Shown here: one piece after another, positions 35,596 to 47,975 of the stretch | Position numbering within the stretch: position 1 is the first letter of the stretch | How the letters are laid out: the number at the start of each line of letters is the position of its first letter | Assembly: GCA_030762935.1 (NCBI GenBank) | Contig: CM060886.1 | Location: forward strand, 36,379,509 to 36,443,508 | Origin: Hymenopus coronatus | Taxonomy: Eukaryota > Arthropoda > Insecta > Mantodea > Hymenopodidae | Direction of reading: 5' to 3' | DNA length: 64,000 bases | Position numbers and translations under genes: made by a program | The notes under the pieces: model-generated | What the model saw: only the letters and a program-made list of their open reading frames with translations | The model's database searches: none | What the model was told of the DNA's origin: nothing

Positions 35596-35725
35596 AAAAT
35601 TTGATATTGAGATTTCACTGGAAACATTTTTTGAGGCCTCCTGAGTAAAAAATAAAGCAGTTTTAGAAAAGGGTCCATTTGTGTGAGAGTGTGTGTGCAC
35701 AACATACTCAAAAATGAAAAGTCGA
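35596..35725 (+). repeat. Palindrome-ended dispersed repeat, 5' part of a copy split by a LINE
   Basis: It matches the 58929-59040 segment (AAATTTGATATTGAGATTTC, then GTCCATTTGTGTGAGAGTGT) up to a GAAAAGTC, where the LINE begins. The copy resumes at about 36486. Confidence 0.65.
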
Positions 35726-36485
35726 TATATAAAAATAATGTTATAGAAAGAGTAAACAGATTTACACACCTAGGGCCAACACTAGACACATCTTTGACAT
35801 GGACATACCATATTGAACACATTATTAGCAAAACAAACCCTATTATTCGCACATTGTACAGACTAAAAGATCTAGACTTAGATAACAGCTGTAAAAGAAG
35901 TTTTTATTTTGCACTCTTGCACCCCAATTTTCTGTATTTAAGGAAACATTTTCCTATCTCTGTAAATATAGTGAATCTTTATTCATGTATGAACTGAAAA
36001 TAACCTCCTATGTACCAACTCTGTAATCAAACACAAAAGAGATATTCACTCCTACAGAACTAGCACAGCCAACCACATATGTATAGAATAAGTTAACTCT
36101 ACCAAATATGGAATAAAAAGTATGTTACACAGTGCCACCAAAACATACAACAGCCTCCCACTTAACATTAAAGAATCACTTAACTTATCCCAATTTAAAA
36201 ACAAACTTCTCAAATACCTACTTGAGCAATACTGTAATTCCTAAAAATTTGACAACAGAAAATCTCTATGGTGTTTTTTGAAATATTGCATTAAGTTTAA
36301 TCACACACTCACACAAATTACGTTAAAAAATTGTGTATGTGTATATATATTTATACTTATATACTCCTTTTTATATTGTTAATGTGTTTATTTTATTCTT
36401 TGTATTTTGCTTACCGCTTCAATAAAGGCAGTCCCTACCTTGAGCAATATGCTCATTGGAACATTCTATGTAAATAAATAAACAA
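35726..36485 (+). pseudogene. 5'-truncated LINE, second copy of the 8.2-9.4 kb family
   Basis: It begins inside the RT C-terminal region at NVIERVNRFTHLGPTLDT and runs through SCKRSFYFALLHPNFLYL. Relative to the 8.2-kb copy it has an internal deletion of about 130 bp at 35940, then continues to the same 3' end (AGCAATATGCTCATTGG and TAAATAAATAAA). It sits inside a copy of the dispersed repeat. A short AAGTC motif occurs on both sides (about 35719 and 36485) and may be a target duplication. Confidence 0.82.
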
Positions 36486-36690
36486 GTCAAAATACTTAAT
36501 ATTTGGGCTCAGTGTTTTCCAAAGAAATCAAAAAAAGGTTTTAACAATAATCACTTAGCTCCAAACCCCTTTTTACATGGAACATTTTCCAAAATTGCTT
36601 AATCTTCTGAAAAATGGCTTTTATGATTTTAATTAAAATACTATATATTAAATATTTACATGACAATATGTATATACTGCATTTTCATGA
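36486..36690 (+). repeat. Palindrome-ended dispersed repeat, continuation after the LINE insertion
   Basis: It picks up with AAAATACTTAATATTTGGGC and follows the 40085-40250 and 59030-59190 copies (TTTTACATGGAACATTTTCC, TTTTAATTAAAATACTATAT). Confidence 0.65.
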
Positions 36691-36904
36691 AACTTGAATA
36701 ATTGGTAGAGGTTAAGTGATAGGCAAATATGTAGGTACATAAAAAAAAATTGGATATGTTACATCCACATGATTTTCCCTGCCCATTCCTCAACATACTG
36801 TTCTTCAAAAAGCATACTCATATCATTGATCCTGATAAACGTATAAATGATTTTATTACACGTTTATCTGCAAAATACAAAGGAATACAATAGATTAAAA
36901 CAAG

Positions 36905-37594
36905 TCAAATTTTTTCAGAGCTGGTCAACTATGAGCTGGTTTTTAAATTCTGTTCTCCTTGCTTGACTAGGAGCAGAAAAAGGAATAATAACATCAAATT
37001 TAACAAAAATGTTTTCAAATTGAAACCAAAAGTAAGGAATATCTCAAAAGTGGTTAACTTCACAAAGTAAATAAAGAAAAAAAAAAAAAAAAGACAAATT
37101 TTGTGTTTTAACGAGATCTATTATTTTTTATGTAGTAAGCTTTGCTTTGGCAAAAGCACTCAAATGAAGAGGATTTTAAAGGCTATCCCTACAAAATTCA
37201 ACATATTTAATATTTTGTTTGTCATGAAAATGTCATTTTAAATATGTAGTACTTTAATCAAAATTGTTACAGCTAAATGAGAGACAATAAAAATGTTTGG
37301 ATAATTTTTCAAGTAAAGAGTAGTTTGAGGTAAAGGGATTTTCTTGAGAATCTTTTTGTCATATCCTTGAAAGATGTTGACCGTAAGTATCAAGTTTGGA
37401 ATTTAACTTAGTTTTCGTCTTTGAGTTATGATTACATATACACACACACACATATGCAGAAACCTTTTTCTAAAAATATTTTTTTTTTTTTATTCGGGGA
37501 ACTCCAAAGCATGTATTCCCAGTGAAATCTAGGTATCAGATTTTTGGCGGAATAAAATATCTTTTCTATCTGCTATCTACGTGGTAGAGAAAGT
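36905..37594 (-). repeat. Palindrome-ended dispersed repeat, near full-length minus copy
   Basis: It parallels the minus copy at 18551-19325 (GGCTATCCCTACAAAATTCA, then GATTTTCTTGAGAATCTTTT, then CCTTGAAAGATGTTGACCGT). Its hairpin end is at 37561-37594 (CTTTTCTATCTGCTATCTAC...GGTAGAGAAAG). An A-tract of about 17 lies at 37077. Confidence 0.75.
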
Positions 37595-37789
37595 AAAAAT
37601 ATAGATCTTTAAAACACAACTTATTTCAAATAAATATTTGTGGCATCAGCCATTTTTAACATATTTATATTATTTATTAATGGTCTGAACCATTAATAAA
37701 TAACCATTGAATCCATTTGGCCATGAATACAATAATTCAAAAACATAAAGTTGGTTGGTTGGTTTGTGTCTAATGTTGTACAGCTGGCA

Positions 37790-40030
37790 GTGAAGCCATT
37801 CGCTCTCTTGCATTCCAATATTTTGATGTCATATTATCATGTTGACTAGAAGTTGGGCAGCGCAGTAGATAGTTTCCATCCATATCTTCTTTAAGTGTAC
37901 AGAAAGGACACAGAGATCTCACTAGACCAATCCTGAATAAATGTTTATTGAGACAGTCATGGCTTGCTAGGAGTCTAAAAGTTGCTACAGAGGATTTTCT
38001 TGGTAATGTAGTGCCTCTGGTCGTGTTATTACATAAATTTTACCATGGTTTTCCTTTTGTTTGTAATACATTATCTTCTTTAATTTTGTTATTATATGCT
38101 GATATAATGATTCTTTTGATAGATGGATAACTTATTGGATCAGATGAATTTTATGTAATTTTACTACTTTTTCTTGGCTAGAAAGTCAGCAGTTTCATTA
38201 CTCTGTATTCTGCAATGTGCTGGTATCCATTGAAGTATTAATCTTTTATTTAAATTCATTAGTTGTTTTATGATTTTGCAGCACTCTGCAATATTTAAGT
38301 TATTAGGTATTACATCAGATGTTATGGATATAATAGCTGCTTTAGAGTCAGATAATAGTACAACTTTTTCAAATTTATTTATATGATATAGTAGGTTTTG
38401 TAAGCTCTGAAGTATTGCCGAAATCTCTCCATAAAAATTTATAGTATTTAAACTTAATCTTTTGTAGAAAAAGAAGAGAGGGTATATTGCACCTGCACCA
38501 GTACCAGTTATTTGGTAAGCTAGAACCGTCAGTATAAACATGTAGGCATTCATTGGTAGGGTATCTTAACTTTATTATTTCTAGTGTTATTTGTTTCAGA
38601 ACGCAAGAAGAGGTTTCAGATTTTGTAAGTTCTTCAGCAAAGTGTAGATAGTGTTCAATATCAAATAGTTCTAATGGGTTAATATTTGTTTGTATGTTTT
38701 CTTTTAAGTAAGGAAGTTTTAATCTATGTTTGACTTCTTTGACTTTATTAAGGAAACTTTGTTGAGTTTTTAGGTTTTCTTTTTCCCCAGTCATTAAAAG
38801 GTAGTCTGATTATTTTTTCATATTGTAAAATGGCTGCTTGTTCAATGTCAAATTCAAGTCTTGGATTACTTGTTAAAATTTGTAGAGCAAGTACTGAGGT
38901 AGTTTTAACAGCTCCAGTTGCTAGGCGATGAATTTAATTTTGTAGAATATTAAGTTTTTCTATATTTGCAGTTATTAGTATCTCTTCACAAAATTTAAAT
39001 GTTGGTTTAATATACATCTTGTAAAAAGTGTTTAAAGTTTGTGTAGTGCTTCCCCATTTCTTGCCTGCCAGTCTTTTTAATAGTGGTAATTTTTTCCTAA
39101 TTTTTTTTTTTTATTATATTATCAATGTGTTTTTTCCATGTTAATAATGTATAAAAACAATACCTAAATATTTGCCTTCACGTGTTTCTGTGAAAGTTTT
39201 TCCATTTAGCTGAAGGGAAATATTTATTGGTTTCTTCCTTAGTGTAAATGGTTGATAATTTGTTTTCTGTGTATTAATTGTCAAGGACTGTTGTGCTATA
39301 TTTATTATTGATTTTGATTTTTTTTGTTTAGAATTCCATAAGATTACATCATCTGCAAACATTAAGACTTTTGATTCTCTTTTTTTTAATTGATTTGGAA
39401 GATCATTGATATAAATATTAAAGAGTGTAGTACTAAGGATACTGCCTTGAGGTACACCATGGTGTGTCTGTTGATATTTTGATAATTTATCATTATATTT
39501 GGTAGCAATAAAGTGTTGAATAATGAATTCACTGATCAAATGTAACATTTTGCCTTGAATTCCTAGAATTTTAAGTTTATCATGTAGTTTGTATCTCCAA
39601 ATACAATCATATGCCCCTTGAAAGTCAATAAATATTGCTAGAGTATCTTCTTTTTTATTTAATGTATTTTTAATGTCTTGACTAAGATTTAAAATCTGTT
39701 CATTTGTTGAATGGTGTTTTCTAAATCCTGCTTGTTTAGTTGAAATTAAGTTATTTTTTCTAGAAACCAATTTAAACGATTGGAAATAATTTTTTCCATG
39801 ATTTTTGCTAATATGTTGGTAAGTGCTATTGGATGTTAATTTGAAAATTTTTCTGCCGGTTTGTTTGATTTCAAAATAGGTATTATTATTGATTTCTTCC
39901 ATTCATCTGGTACTTTTGCATTCCATGACAAATTCTGTATGTATATTATCAGGTCCTGGAGATTTTTTCAATTTTAAGTTATTAATTACAATGTTCAAGT
40001 CTTTAATATTGAATTCCTGATTAAATATAT
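37790..40030 (-). pseudogene. LINE with reverse transcriptase, RNase H and cysteine-rich tail, minus strand
   Basis: A 253-residue frame (39902-39141) holds an almost complete RT core: KQAGFRKHHSTNEQI, LAIFIDFQGAYDCIW (motif A Asp), HHGVPQGSILSTTLFNIYIN and VLMFADDVILW (catalytic FADD). A block with LTINTQKTNY and GKYLGIVF follows. RNase H appears at about 38570-38170 with VYTDGSS, EISAIL, VVLLSDSKAAI and WIPAHC (catalytic Asp, Glu, Asp and His blocks), ending NETADFLAKK. The C-terminal tail at 37990-37800 has FRLLASHDCLNKHLFRIG, CPFC and YLLRC. Frameshifts near 38790 and 38430 and the endonuclease-less 5' end show it is dead. The architecture fits RNase H-bearing LINEs (I/LOA-like). Confidence 0.88.
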
Positions 40031-40059
40031 TTAAGTTTAGTTGTTGATTTTATGTATTC

Positions 40060-40430
40060 TTTAACAAAAACAAAAAATGGTGAAATACATACTTAGTATT
40101 TAACTTTAATATCCTCCACAGATGAAACATGACTTTGAGGAAAATCCCTCCACCCCTATCTATCCATTACATGGAAAAAAAATGAAAATTTTTATTTTTT
40201 TCAAAAATGGTTCTAACAATTTTGATTAAAATACTGCATATTACAGATAATTACATGACAAATATGTATATTTTTCTGGGAGTAGCCTCTGAAGACCTCT
40301 TCATTCTGGGTGAGCTTTGCTGAATGCTGCATAACTAGTAAACTGCAACAGACAAAACCCTACTACCCAAAAGATGAGATCTCGTTAAGACACGCAATTT
40401 GTCATAATTTTTTTTACATGAAATTAAACA
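40060..40430 (+). repeat. Palindrome-ended dispersed repeat, internal fragment
   Basis: It shares the CATACTTAGTATTTAACTTT block, the GGAAAATCCCTCCACCCC block and the GGGAGTAGCCTCTGAAGACC block with other copies. It lacks both ends. Confidence 0.65.
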
Positions 40431-40679
40431 CTAACAAGGGACCATTGTCATAATGATTTCTCAGATTGAGGTACAAATTTTTATAGTGAACTAATATAAA
40501 AATAAAAAATACCTGTGTCTTTGCTTTCTATTCACAAGCAAATGGGTTTTAAGGAGTAATGGCTCACTTTAGGACTGTCTTCCACTCAATGATCGCTGCC
40601 TGGTAGTATGCCAGGCACTGATTAATAAACTTGCCTGCACTGAGACTATATGTTTCTGTGCGTAAGAGTTTAGATATGT

Positions 40680-40905
40680 TTAATTTTTTCCAAATGATGG
40701 GACTGATGGAATACATAATCTTGAATTATCTGGAATGGCCTGTTAAGTAATTGGAAGACATTTTGTACATCTGGTAAATGTTAAGACAGACAAAAGTTTA
40801 TGAGACACAAAATATGTATCTGTTTAAAACACAAATTTGTTTCAAGTAACTTTTTTATCTGATATCAGTCATTTGCAAGATATTGGTTTGAATTTTTAAA
40901 TATTT
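40680..40905 (+). repeat. Diverged fragment of the same dispersed repeat
   Basis: Blocks such as AATCTTGAATTATCTGGAAT, GGCCTGTTAAGTAATTGG and GTAAATGTTAAGACAGACAA match the 44260-44340 copy. There is no hairpin end. Confidence 0.5.
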
Positions 40906-41547
40906 TATCATTTTTAAAGCACTGTCGCTATTCCACATTTCCCTTTAGGTCAAGGAAAGTGTGGAATTTGAAGTTCATAAAATAGCAACTCTTTTTTAAA
41001 TATCTATAGATTCAGTTTCCCTTATCCCTATTTACTTATAATGAAATGTGTGATGAAATATTTCTGAAAAGATTTATTTCAATTAACGTGAAGTAGAGGG
41101 AAATATCCTTTTTAGGAATAATTTGTAGAAGCTATATAAAAATAAATGGTAGCGAGTTCAGAAGTCATAGAATATAACATCAGATATTTTTTTTAAAGCA
41201 GATATTCCAAGTGCCAGATTAGCCATGAGCCATACTTTATTTTACCAGATTTTAACATTTTTCAAATAAAACATCTAGATAGTATATATCTAATTATTCT
41301 GTCAGTATTTTAGAAAACTAGCAACAGCTTCTAGAACTAAGTTACAATTTATGGACTTGAAATCATTATACTGCAGATGCTTGATTTGTGGTTGGAACAA
41401 TTTTTTTGTGGTTGTCACAGTTCAGTTTGGCTTCTTCCAGAAATTGTATTTGTATTCTCTTGGAGTTTCTGAATGATGTATCTCTGCCTCAGAGTGTGTT
41501 TCACATCCACCACTTTCATTCACAGACAGAAAAATAAACATTATATA

Positions 41548-43751
41548 CAGTACACTCTCGACTATCTGGCCTCCTTAAAAAATACAGCAATAAAATTTTT
41601 CAAATGGGGAATAATTTGCAGTGCATACTGTACTTTGCCTAGACACAGCACATGACAGGGCACTTGCTACAATAATCCTCCTATGTGCCGTGTGCATAAA
41701 AAAAAAGGTTTTTGCTGCCTTTTGTAACTCTTCTTTGCATCGTCAGTTATGTATCTAAGTCCATAAGTGTGAAGTGTGTTTGCCACTCTTCCTGATTACC
41801 ATAGTAAACTCATTGTTTGGTGCACTTTGTAGTTTTTTCTTAAAGATTACAAAATGGGCAATAAAACAAAAAAAGTTGTAGTGACTATGGAGGAGAATCA
41901 TGCTATAAAGTGGTAAATGCAACAAATATTGCTTTGGAGTTAGGTGCTGGGAAATATACAGTAGGGACTGGAAGAAAAATTGAACAGAAATAGAAAAGCG
42001 GTATGCTAACCAAGTTAGTGGAAATAGAATAAAAGCAAGAAAAACAAGGCTGAAAGGTAAGCATAAAGTAATTTGAACAAGCTTTATTTTTGTAGCATAA
42101 ATACTTGAGATGAAAAAGCTTCCTGTTATTGGGCTGATATTGCAAGAGAAGGCATTCATATTTAAGCAACAAATAGGAGAAGATTCAGAATTTACTGCCA
42201 GTGATGGATGTTTTTTTCTTTTTATATAACTAATTTATTGGCATTTAGATATTATCCATACAGCCAAGTGATGGATGGTTAGATAGGTGGAAAAAACATT
42301 CAGTATTAGTCAGATTACCATCAGTGGAGAGGCTTTATCTGCTGTTAAAGAGGCTGTACCTTTTTTCAAAGCTATCTTCATAAATTGATTGAGAAGGAGG
42401 GAATTTCTGGGGAGCAATTATACAACTGTGATTGGTTAAATTACAAGATGCTTCCTACAAAAATGCTTGCATCAAAAAAATAAATTGCTGCACCAGGATA
42501 CAACAATAGCAAGGAACCAGTCACCATCTTGGCCTGCAGTAATGCAACCGGCAATCATTAGCTTAGGCTTATGTTAATAGGGATTTCAAAGAAAATTAGA
42601 TACTTTAAACAACTGAAAAATCAGGAATTACTATCCATCTATTACACACATTAAAAGAAAGCATGGATGAATTCAGAAATCTTCAGAACTTGTCCCAAAA
42701 TGAATTTGTACCAACTGTAGAAAAACACTTGCAAGGCAACAATTTACCGAGAAAATCTGTGCTATTGCTTGACAACATACCCTTAAATCCTGTCAATAAT
42801 GAATTCACAGATGGAGACATCAAACCTTTATTTTTACCACCCAATGGACCAGGGCATCCTTGAAATGCTAAAGAAAAAGTATCGTCACCATCTTCTCAGT
42901 TCATTGAAATCAGTGATTGATAATGACTACCTAACTATTCTCAAAAAAGTTGACTTGCTAAATATCATAAGGTGGTTGGCTGAAGCATGGGATGAGATTT
43001 CAAATATCTCTCTGTAAGGTCTTGGAAAATTATCTTGGACCATGAAGGTGAACATTTCAACCTTGAACCCGCATGTGAGCTCGAAGTGGAAGATGAAAAT
43101 GATGAACTTGTTTCATTGCTCAAAAATGTACCAGGTTGTGAAGATGTCAATGCAGAGGATGTTACAGAATGGATAGCAAGTGACAAAGTTCATGATATAA
43201 CTGACAACAATATTGTGGAAAAGGCGACAAAGGAGGATTTAATAAAAGAGGAGGCATCCTTAAATGATAGGAAAAATCTCATCCCCATTCAGAAGGGTTC
43301 AAAATGATTGAGGCAGTACTGCAGTACATTAGTCAGCAGGAGGAAGCGATGCCAGTTGATATCATCTAGTTGCATAAGTGGATGGACATTGCGTTACGGA
43401 AGGGGTCTAAAGGCCTGAAGCAAGCATCCATCAAGGAATTTTTAAAAAACTAAAATTTTTAAGTTTTGACTTGTCTTAGGCTACATTTTTACATTCATGT
43501 TAACATTTATATGGACTGTAAAATGAAGTATTGAGCAGGTTTAAATATTTTTTGTAAGTTTGTGTTCTACTTTAATGATTTGTTTATTTTTAACATTTTA
43601 TGTATAGGCCTACAGTACTATGAATAAGAGTGTGTTTTGGTAGTAGGGGTGGGGTAGGAAATGAGCATTTATGGAACTCTGGCCTATCTGCATTTTTCGT
43701 TATACAGTCTACCGTTCTTCAACAATAGGTCGGATAGTCAAGTGTCTACTC
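41548..43751 (+). mobile_element. Tigger/Jerky-like DNA transposon with both ends and TA duplication
   Basis: The left TIR begins CAGTACACTCTCGACTATCT. The right TIR, read on the minus strand, begins GAGTAGACACTTGACTATCC, matching at about 19 of 25 positions. TA flanks both ends (41546-41547 and 43752-43753). The interior carries a decayed plus-strand transposase. The GACTATCCG/GGATAGTC core is the signature of Tigger-type termini. The length of 2204 bp is near that of full Tigger elements, so the structure is complete although the gene is dead. Confidence 0.88.
41868..43450 (+). pseudogene. Tigger (CENP-B/Jerky-like) transposase, frameshifted
   Basis: The N-terminal helix-turn-helix region is visible at about 41870-42010 (KKVVVTMEE.HAIK, then NIALELG.GK.TVGDWKKN). 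At 42280 a WLDRWKK block follows, then ISGEQLYNC.WLNYKMLPTK at about 42410. A DDE core piece at 42663-42860 includes NEFVPTVEKHL, NLPRKSVLLLDNIPLNP (second catalytic Asp) and FLPPN. After a one-base frameshift, PMDQGILEMLKKKYR (third Asp region) and WLAEAWDEI follow. The first Asp block is not intact. A short insertion with a partial repeat of CAGTGATGGATG lies near 42200-42275. The last 90-residue acidic frame (43035-43307) is the usual C-terminal tail. Confidence 0.85.
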
Positions 43752-44084
43752 TATACAGTGATTTTTTTTCGCTGATATTCCTGTTGCATACCAGGGTTCT
43801 TGTTATGTTTCAGATTTTTACTATTTTTGACTCTTGCTTTTTTTGAATTTCATTCCTCTACAAAAGTGATTCTTGATTCTGATATTTAGTTATACATTGG
43901 TACCAATGTTAGAGATACACATATAATCTCCAACTGGTAAACAGTGGAAGTATTGCATTCTACCGAACAAATTGATACCAAAATATCAACAGAAATACAA
44001 ATTTTGAAGTTCCCCAATAAAAAGCAAATAAACAATTTTTAGAATATATTCCATGTGTGTCTGTGAACACCTTAGCCTAAAAAT

Positions 44085-44440
44085 ATAAAGTTGGTTAAAT
44101 ACAAACTTGTAATTTAAGCTCAGCATCTTCCAAGGATCCAACATGAACTCCAAAATTTACTTTAAAAAGGTTTATATTTCTTTTTTTAAATTTTCTCAAC
44201 AATGGCTCTAGCAATTTTTATTAAAACACATGTTAAATATATCTACATGGGAAATTATCTTGAATTTTCTGTGAATGGCCTATTAAATTCTCTGCTAAAG
44301 AAAAATTTTGTTTACTGGTGAACATTAAGATCTAGTAAAAACTTGCTACATACAAACTGTTGATTACTTTAAAATTTTCACTGAAGCATTTATTTCGAAT
44401 AAATTATTTTAGATTGGTGCTCAAATGTAAAATTTCTGCA
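44085..44440 (+). repeat. Palindrome-ended dispersed repeat, internal plus fragment
   Basis: It has the AAAGTTGGTTAAATACAAACTT block, CAGCATCTTCCAAGGATCCA, TTGAATTTTCTGTGAATGGC and GTGAACATTAAGATCTAGT in the order of the other copies. Ends are absent. Confidence 0.65.
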
Positions 44441-44449
44441 CATTAGGCA

Positions 44450-45680
44450 TGTGCAAATGAAATAGCACTATCCAACTACTGATTTAGTCATTGAGAGATG
44501 GTCACAATTAAGGGATCCAAATGCTTATCATGAAATCATGTACATTAATCTCCTAAAATAGTGGACATAAATAGCTTTAATTTGCTTAACCTGAAAGTTT
44601 CAGAGGTATTCATTAGCTTTCATTATGCCAACCCATTCGATTAAGGCCATATGCACACATCTTAAGTTGCAAAAATATAAATTACCAGCTGGCCTACCCA
44701 ACCTTACCTAATTAGCCACAACAAAAATGAGAAATTAATTTTTTTTACTACAACCCATTCTTAATGAAATTATGCAATGATTTAGAGGATTTTTATTGTG
44801 AATCTTACCTTTAAACTGTTATAATTGTAATTTCAAGAGCCATTTTCCTTATAATGAATGATAAATTCCCTGATATTCATGCAAAAGGGTGTGAAAAATC
44901 GGTGGATGATCTGACTTCCTTAACTTTTCTATGAAGTCTTCAAAGTTCCAGAAACTCTGCGAGCCTTTAAGAGCCCTTGGGTAGAGGAACACGCATTAGT
45001 CAGAATGATTGAATAATTTTAAGATAACCACAGGTGAAATTTTAAACCTCTGTAGTTTTTCTTTGTTGTTCTTTCATAAGGTACACGCTTATTTTGTTCT
45101 CAAAAATGTTACTCCAAGTTGTTTGAGATCTTCCTACTTTGTGATATCCTTTAGGTTTATAACTTAATAACATGTTTCAGTATTCATATTTCTTTCATCC
45201 TTAATATATCTTGATACTCAAATTAATTGGTATTTCCATAAATGTTTTTAGGATTTCTTCACTTCTTTGTCTAGCAGCATATATCCAGCTACTGCTCTTA
45301 GGAATCTTACTTCTACTGTTTCTATCAATTTCCTATCAGCCCTTTTCAAAATTCAGTTTCATTTCCATATGATGCCATTGACACAGTCTTTACTTAAACT
45401 TTCATGTTTCTTTTAACATCTTATTCTTTAATGTTATGCTTATTGTTCCATTAGTATTCATTTTATATACAGGTCTTTATTTTTATTATATAATACACTA
45501 GAAAACTAGATTAAATGCTGCTCATTTTGTCTTGGTTGTTGAAATCTTTAATTTGTCTCCATAATAATTTTCAGGTTATTAACATTTCGCTGTTAATTAT
45601 CCTTTCCTCAAAAGTGGTCATCAACAAATAATTTTTTCACAAGGCATGATATTAAGTGATTTATACAGTGAAACTTTTAA
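44450..45680. other. AT-rich sequence, no gene recognised
   Basis: There are no open frames above chance length and no structural ends. The GTATTTCCATAAATG and TCTATCAATTTCC regions look unique within the window. Confidence 0.35.
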
Positions 45681-45681
45681 T

Positions 45682-45845
45682 TTATTACACAACTAATTTG
45701 AGTCAAATATGGACTTATGGAATCTTCCCTTCTGAAGCCAGTCAAACACCTGCTAACAATGAAGATGAACATCTTTGAAATGCATCCGGGGAAAAATCTA
45801 AGTGAAACTAGTGTCCACATTTGACTCAAATTAGTTACGTAATAT
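45682..45845. mobile_element. Palindromic (MITE-like) element with inverted arms of about 32 bp
   Basis: Left arm 45682-45714 (TTATTACACAACTAATTTGA...) and right arm 45813-45845 are complementary at about 29 of 32 positions; the shared core is ACTAATTTGAGTCAAAT. The 98-bp centre contains AATGAAGATGAACATCTTTG followed by GAAACTAGT, a small internal stem. No coding capacity. Confidence 0.75.
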
Positions 45846-46162
45846 ATTTCTTTTTCAGCTTAATAGTGCTAACTCAAATACTCCCAGTAAAACAGAAGTG
45901 CTTTGATTAATAAATCTGTTTCACCCAATTTATTTCTTCTGCTTCTTTTTTCAATTTCAATGCCATTGTCAAATCTTAAACCATTGCATTTTTATATATA
46001 CTCTGAATTGTCTATCAGTGAAATCAGATATTCTTTTTCTAGCAATGTAGTCTATAGTTCATTTCGGAAAGTCTGAGCCTGAATAGAAACACATACATTT
46101 TTGTGTACCTGATTGGTTTTAAGAGTTATTTGTTTTCATCACATAGATAACGCAACTACCAC

Positions 46163-46163
<1 letters not shown>

Positions 46164-46215
<52 letters not shown>
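46164..46215. repeat. Poly-A tract of about 52 bases
   Basis: An uninterrupted A run. No retroposed gene body is recognisable immediately upstream, so its origin is unclear; length may also be affected by assembly. Confidence 0.9.
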
Positions 46216-46216
<1 letters not shown>

Positions 46217-47685
46217 AACTCCCAGGAATCAGTTGGTCACTTTTGGTGAAGTAGTAGCAGTTCCTGGATTTATTTAATTGAAGTTACATAAATGGGTGGA
46301 TATGACATATCTGAAATACCATAATGAACTCTCTGGATGAAGTTTAGAGCTTTTCTATCCTTTTTGTTTTCTTTTTATTATGAAAATTGGCAGCAGCTAT
46401 AACAATAACACAGAATGTAAGGTAAACAAGTGCACACCATTTTCAACCTTAGGTCAATATACTTACACAATTTTTCAAATTATAATCAAAAAATAATTTT
46501 TTCCCCCCTGAAATTACCATTATATTATGGCTATTCGCAACAAGAATGTGGACGCACAATCTATTAATAGTTTAATGCTGGAAAAAAAAAAGAAGAAGAA
46601 TATTGTTTACACATCTTTCAACAATATGTAGCAAATATAAATATAGGATTGATCAACTGTCTGCACCATTAGTTACATGACAGCTGAAAACGTGTATTGA
46701 GTTGAAATTTGGTGTGTCAACTGCCAGGTTTCATTCTCAGCTGGAGGTGGAGGAACTTTACTACCACTGTATTTCCAGCTCTTGACATTTTGTGCAACTG
46801 AGAGACGCACTGCTATCTACTCTTGCCTTTACTGTGTATGCATGCATTCTCTCTTCATAAAATGCAAATAATGCAAACTGTAACATTACTATAACAATAA
46901 CTAAGATAATGAAGTAAACCACACGCACACATATACAAAAAGAAACTTCACCTGGATTAAAGCAAACAACTACCAGCTATATATTTACAACAGACTTGGC
47001 AGCTTAAAAAATGCTGTACTAGCACATGTGGAGGAAGAACATGATTAGTCTTGGTGGATAACTTCCACCCTTTACTCTGTACATCAACCGAATACTGGAA
47101 ACCTTGCCTGTTTTAGTATTTTTTTTTTTGTGTTGCATTTAGCCAAAGTTCTAAAATTTAACAGTAAACTATATTTACTAAAAAGTTACACGAAAGCAAA
47201 TTAGAGTGCCAATGTGTCCACTGAAACGAATCGGAATAACTTCCTTTGCTGTGGAAATTCACAGTGCTAGTATTGCTAAAGGTGGCCATCTTGATATATA
47301 GGGTCTTTCAAAAGTCATTTTAAACCACTATAATTATATTTGAGATAGGATAAAAATAAAACTGGGCAAGGAATGGAGTTTGGTTTTCTTTTCTCTTTTT
47401 TTCAGTTCACCATTACCATGTGTACAGTTTTATTAAAGCTGTAGTAATTTTATTCATATTGCTATAAGAATTTGCAGGTTAAAATAATGGCTCTATCACT
47501 AAATAAAGTCTTCACGATTTAAAACTTAACTGTAATGTGTGGCTTCACCCTTATTTCTTCAAAGAAAACAATAGAATAAGAAGAGACTTTTACATAAATG
47601 ATGAGCAGTACTATGGCATTTACAAAACTTTGTCTTTCCTAGACTGAGGAATCAATAAAGAAAACAAATTAGATTAAAATATTGT
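46216..47685. other. AT-rich sequence with no recognised gene
   Basis: A TATAGGGTCTTTCAAAAGTC near 47298 could be the outer part of the mariner-like relic that follows, but no matching opposite end was found. Confidence 0.3.
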
Positions 47686-47689
47686 CATG

Positions 47690-47975
47690 CAAGATGACGT
47701 TTTACCCCATATCTACACTCCTGCAAAACAATCAATAACCCAGATCTTAGGCAATTGTGTCATCAGTAGACACTTTCCAACAAAGTGGTTGTTCTGTACT
47801 CTAGATCTCAATCCAACTGTCTTCAGTTTCTGGGGTTACCTTAAAGAATGAGTTTTCCTGACATCCTACAACCTGATAATTGAAAGATGCTATCTCGCAG
47901 GAAATTGCCAATATTCCAAGACATCTTCAAAATGCTGAGCATGGAGTTGCAGAATGAAGGTGCACATTGAACAGG
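47690..47975 (+). pseudogene. Tc1/mariner-like DDE transposase C-terminal fragment
   Basis: The plus strand reads QDDVLPHIYTPAKQSITQIL (where the family has QxDGAPxH), then CVISRHFPTKW, then LDLNPTVFSFWGYLK, the third catalytic region of mariner-like transposases (usually SPDLNPxDFxLWG). A terminal HIEQ-like end follows near 47968. Stops interrupt the frame. The 95-residue frame at 47967-48254 continues out of it but has no family features. Confidence 0.65.
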
